NCBI RefSeq assembly: GCF_000518865.1
Contig: NZ_JAEK01000009.1
Location: forward strand, 109,524 to 173,523
Direction of reading: 5' to 3'
From: Bacillus sp. J37
Lineage (GTDB): Bacteria > Bacillota > Bacilli > Bacillales > Bacillaceae
Length of the DNA: 64,000 bases
In this document: one piece after another, positions 63,744-64,000 of the stretch
Numbering within the stretch: position 1 is the stretch's first letter
Layout of the letters: every line of letters starts with the position of its first letter
Translations under genes and position numbers: made by a program
Notes under the pieces: model-generated
The model's database searches: none
Told to the model about the DNA's origin: nothing
What the model saw: the letters and a program-made list of their open reading frames with translations, nothing else

Positions 63744-64000
63744 TGTTTATTGCAAAATAGAAGTGCAGACCTTTGCAACAGAAAAATGCAGAGTCCTGCA
63801 CTTATTTTAATAAGGGCATAAAAAAAGACTTGCCAGTCACCCCAAGTCCCTCTAATGTAATGGTGTCGAATCAATACATGGAGGTTACGGAAGGATGCTA
63901 GCAATGTCTGATATTAATTGTATCAAAAATTTAAGAAACAACAAAGGACTATCAATCTCCCAAATACAGAAAATAGTGGGAGTTAACTGGCGTACTGCAA
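63744..64000 (+). mobile_element. IS21-family insertion sequence, left end (truncated by window)
   Basis: Begins TGTTTATTGC and carries two similar direct repeats, TTGCAAAATAGAAGTGCAGACC and TTGCAACAGAAAAATGCAGAGTCC, as IS21-type ends carry repeated transposase-binding sites. A short inverted repeat AGTGCAG/CTGCACT lies within. The transposase gene follows at 63895. The right end is outside the window. Confidence 0.8.
63895..64000 (+). CDS. IS21-family transposase IstA, N-terminus (partial)
   Basis: The frame opens at ATG 63895 (or 63904) and runs off the window. The 35 residues seen, MLAMSDINCIKNLRNNKG and LSISQIQKIVGVNWRTA, are the N-terminal helix-turn-helix typical of IstA, which binds the IS ends. 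GGAGG lies 10 bases before the first ATG. Confidence 0.82.
   Translation, partial: MLAMSDINCIKNLRNNKGLSISQIQKIVGVNWRTA

Overview
The window is 64 kb of low-GC DNA from an endospore-forming member of the Bacillaceae, close to Bacillus in gene content. Pointers are TnrA, a GerA-type germinant receptor, an alpha/beta small acid-soluble spore protein, YjcZ-type small proteins, Spo0E-like phosphatase, two TPP riboswitches, an S-box leader, a class D sortase and strong AGGAGG-type ribosome binding sites with many TTG and GTG starts. The species cannot be fixed from sequence alone. Most of the window is ordinary chromosome. The right end (about 62.8-64 kb) is accessory, with a frameshifted gene, a gene cut by an insertion, and the left end of an IS21-family element.

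Layout. 1-2.6 kb: RND efflux pump (cut by the window edge) and its MarR regulator. 2.8-6.3 kb: YcgL nucleotidyltransferase, small FbpA-like protein, a structured repeat-like segment, tnrA with a matching TnrA box, a Spo0E-like phosphatase and a MOSC protein. 6.4-8.4 kb: TPP riboswitch and thiC. 8.5-12.6 kb: YmaF-like protein and a gerA-type operon. 12.7-14.3 kb: acidic LPDTA surface protein with its class D sortase. 14.4-18.9 kb: RNase J paralogue, a GNAT-like protein, a yxcD operon with a sigma-W-type promoter, and an M42 peptidase. 19-23 kb: small spore-type proteins, CopC/CopD, DUF1540 and DUF3231. 23.1-26.4 kb: proline synthesis (proC, proB, proA). 26.9-27.9 kb: SurA-like lipoprotein and an unusual tRNA-like RNA.

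27.9-32.6 kb: thiamin-pyrimidine salvage operon ylmB-tenA-thiZ-thiX-thiY under a TPP riboswitch. 32.6-40.4 kb: bile-acid/sodium symporter family protein, an exported protein paired with a VanW protein, xylB/xylR, a 6S-like RNA, AlaX and a SASP. 40.4-52.1 kb: a large L-arabinose-type region on the minus strand: sensing system araPST, transporter araEGH, repressor araR, egsA (araM) and a HAD phosphatase. AraR-type operators lie before araP and araR. No arabinose catabolic genes are in the window.

52.2-56.2 kb: a sigma-W-type promoter drives DUF4178, PspA, DUF4247, DUF350 and a membrane aminopropyltransferase, a conserved envelope-stress/polyamine cluster of unknown function. 56.3-62.8 kb: DUF3892 protein, YoaE molybdopterin oxidoreductase, and the S-box controlled yoaDCB operon (2-hydroxyacid dehydrogenase, LsrK-like FGGY kinase, polyol-type MFS transporter), whose substrate is unknown.

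Best leads for new biology are the tRNA-like RNA at 27782-27866, the sigma-W PspA/aminopropyltransferase operon, the SAM-controlled sugar operon and the structured element at 3846-4050. All family names are from reading the sequence; no database search was run.
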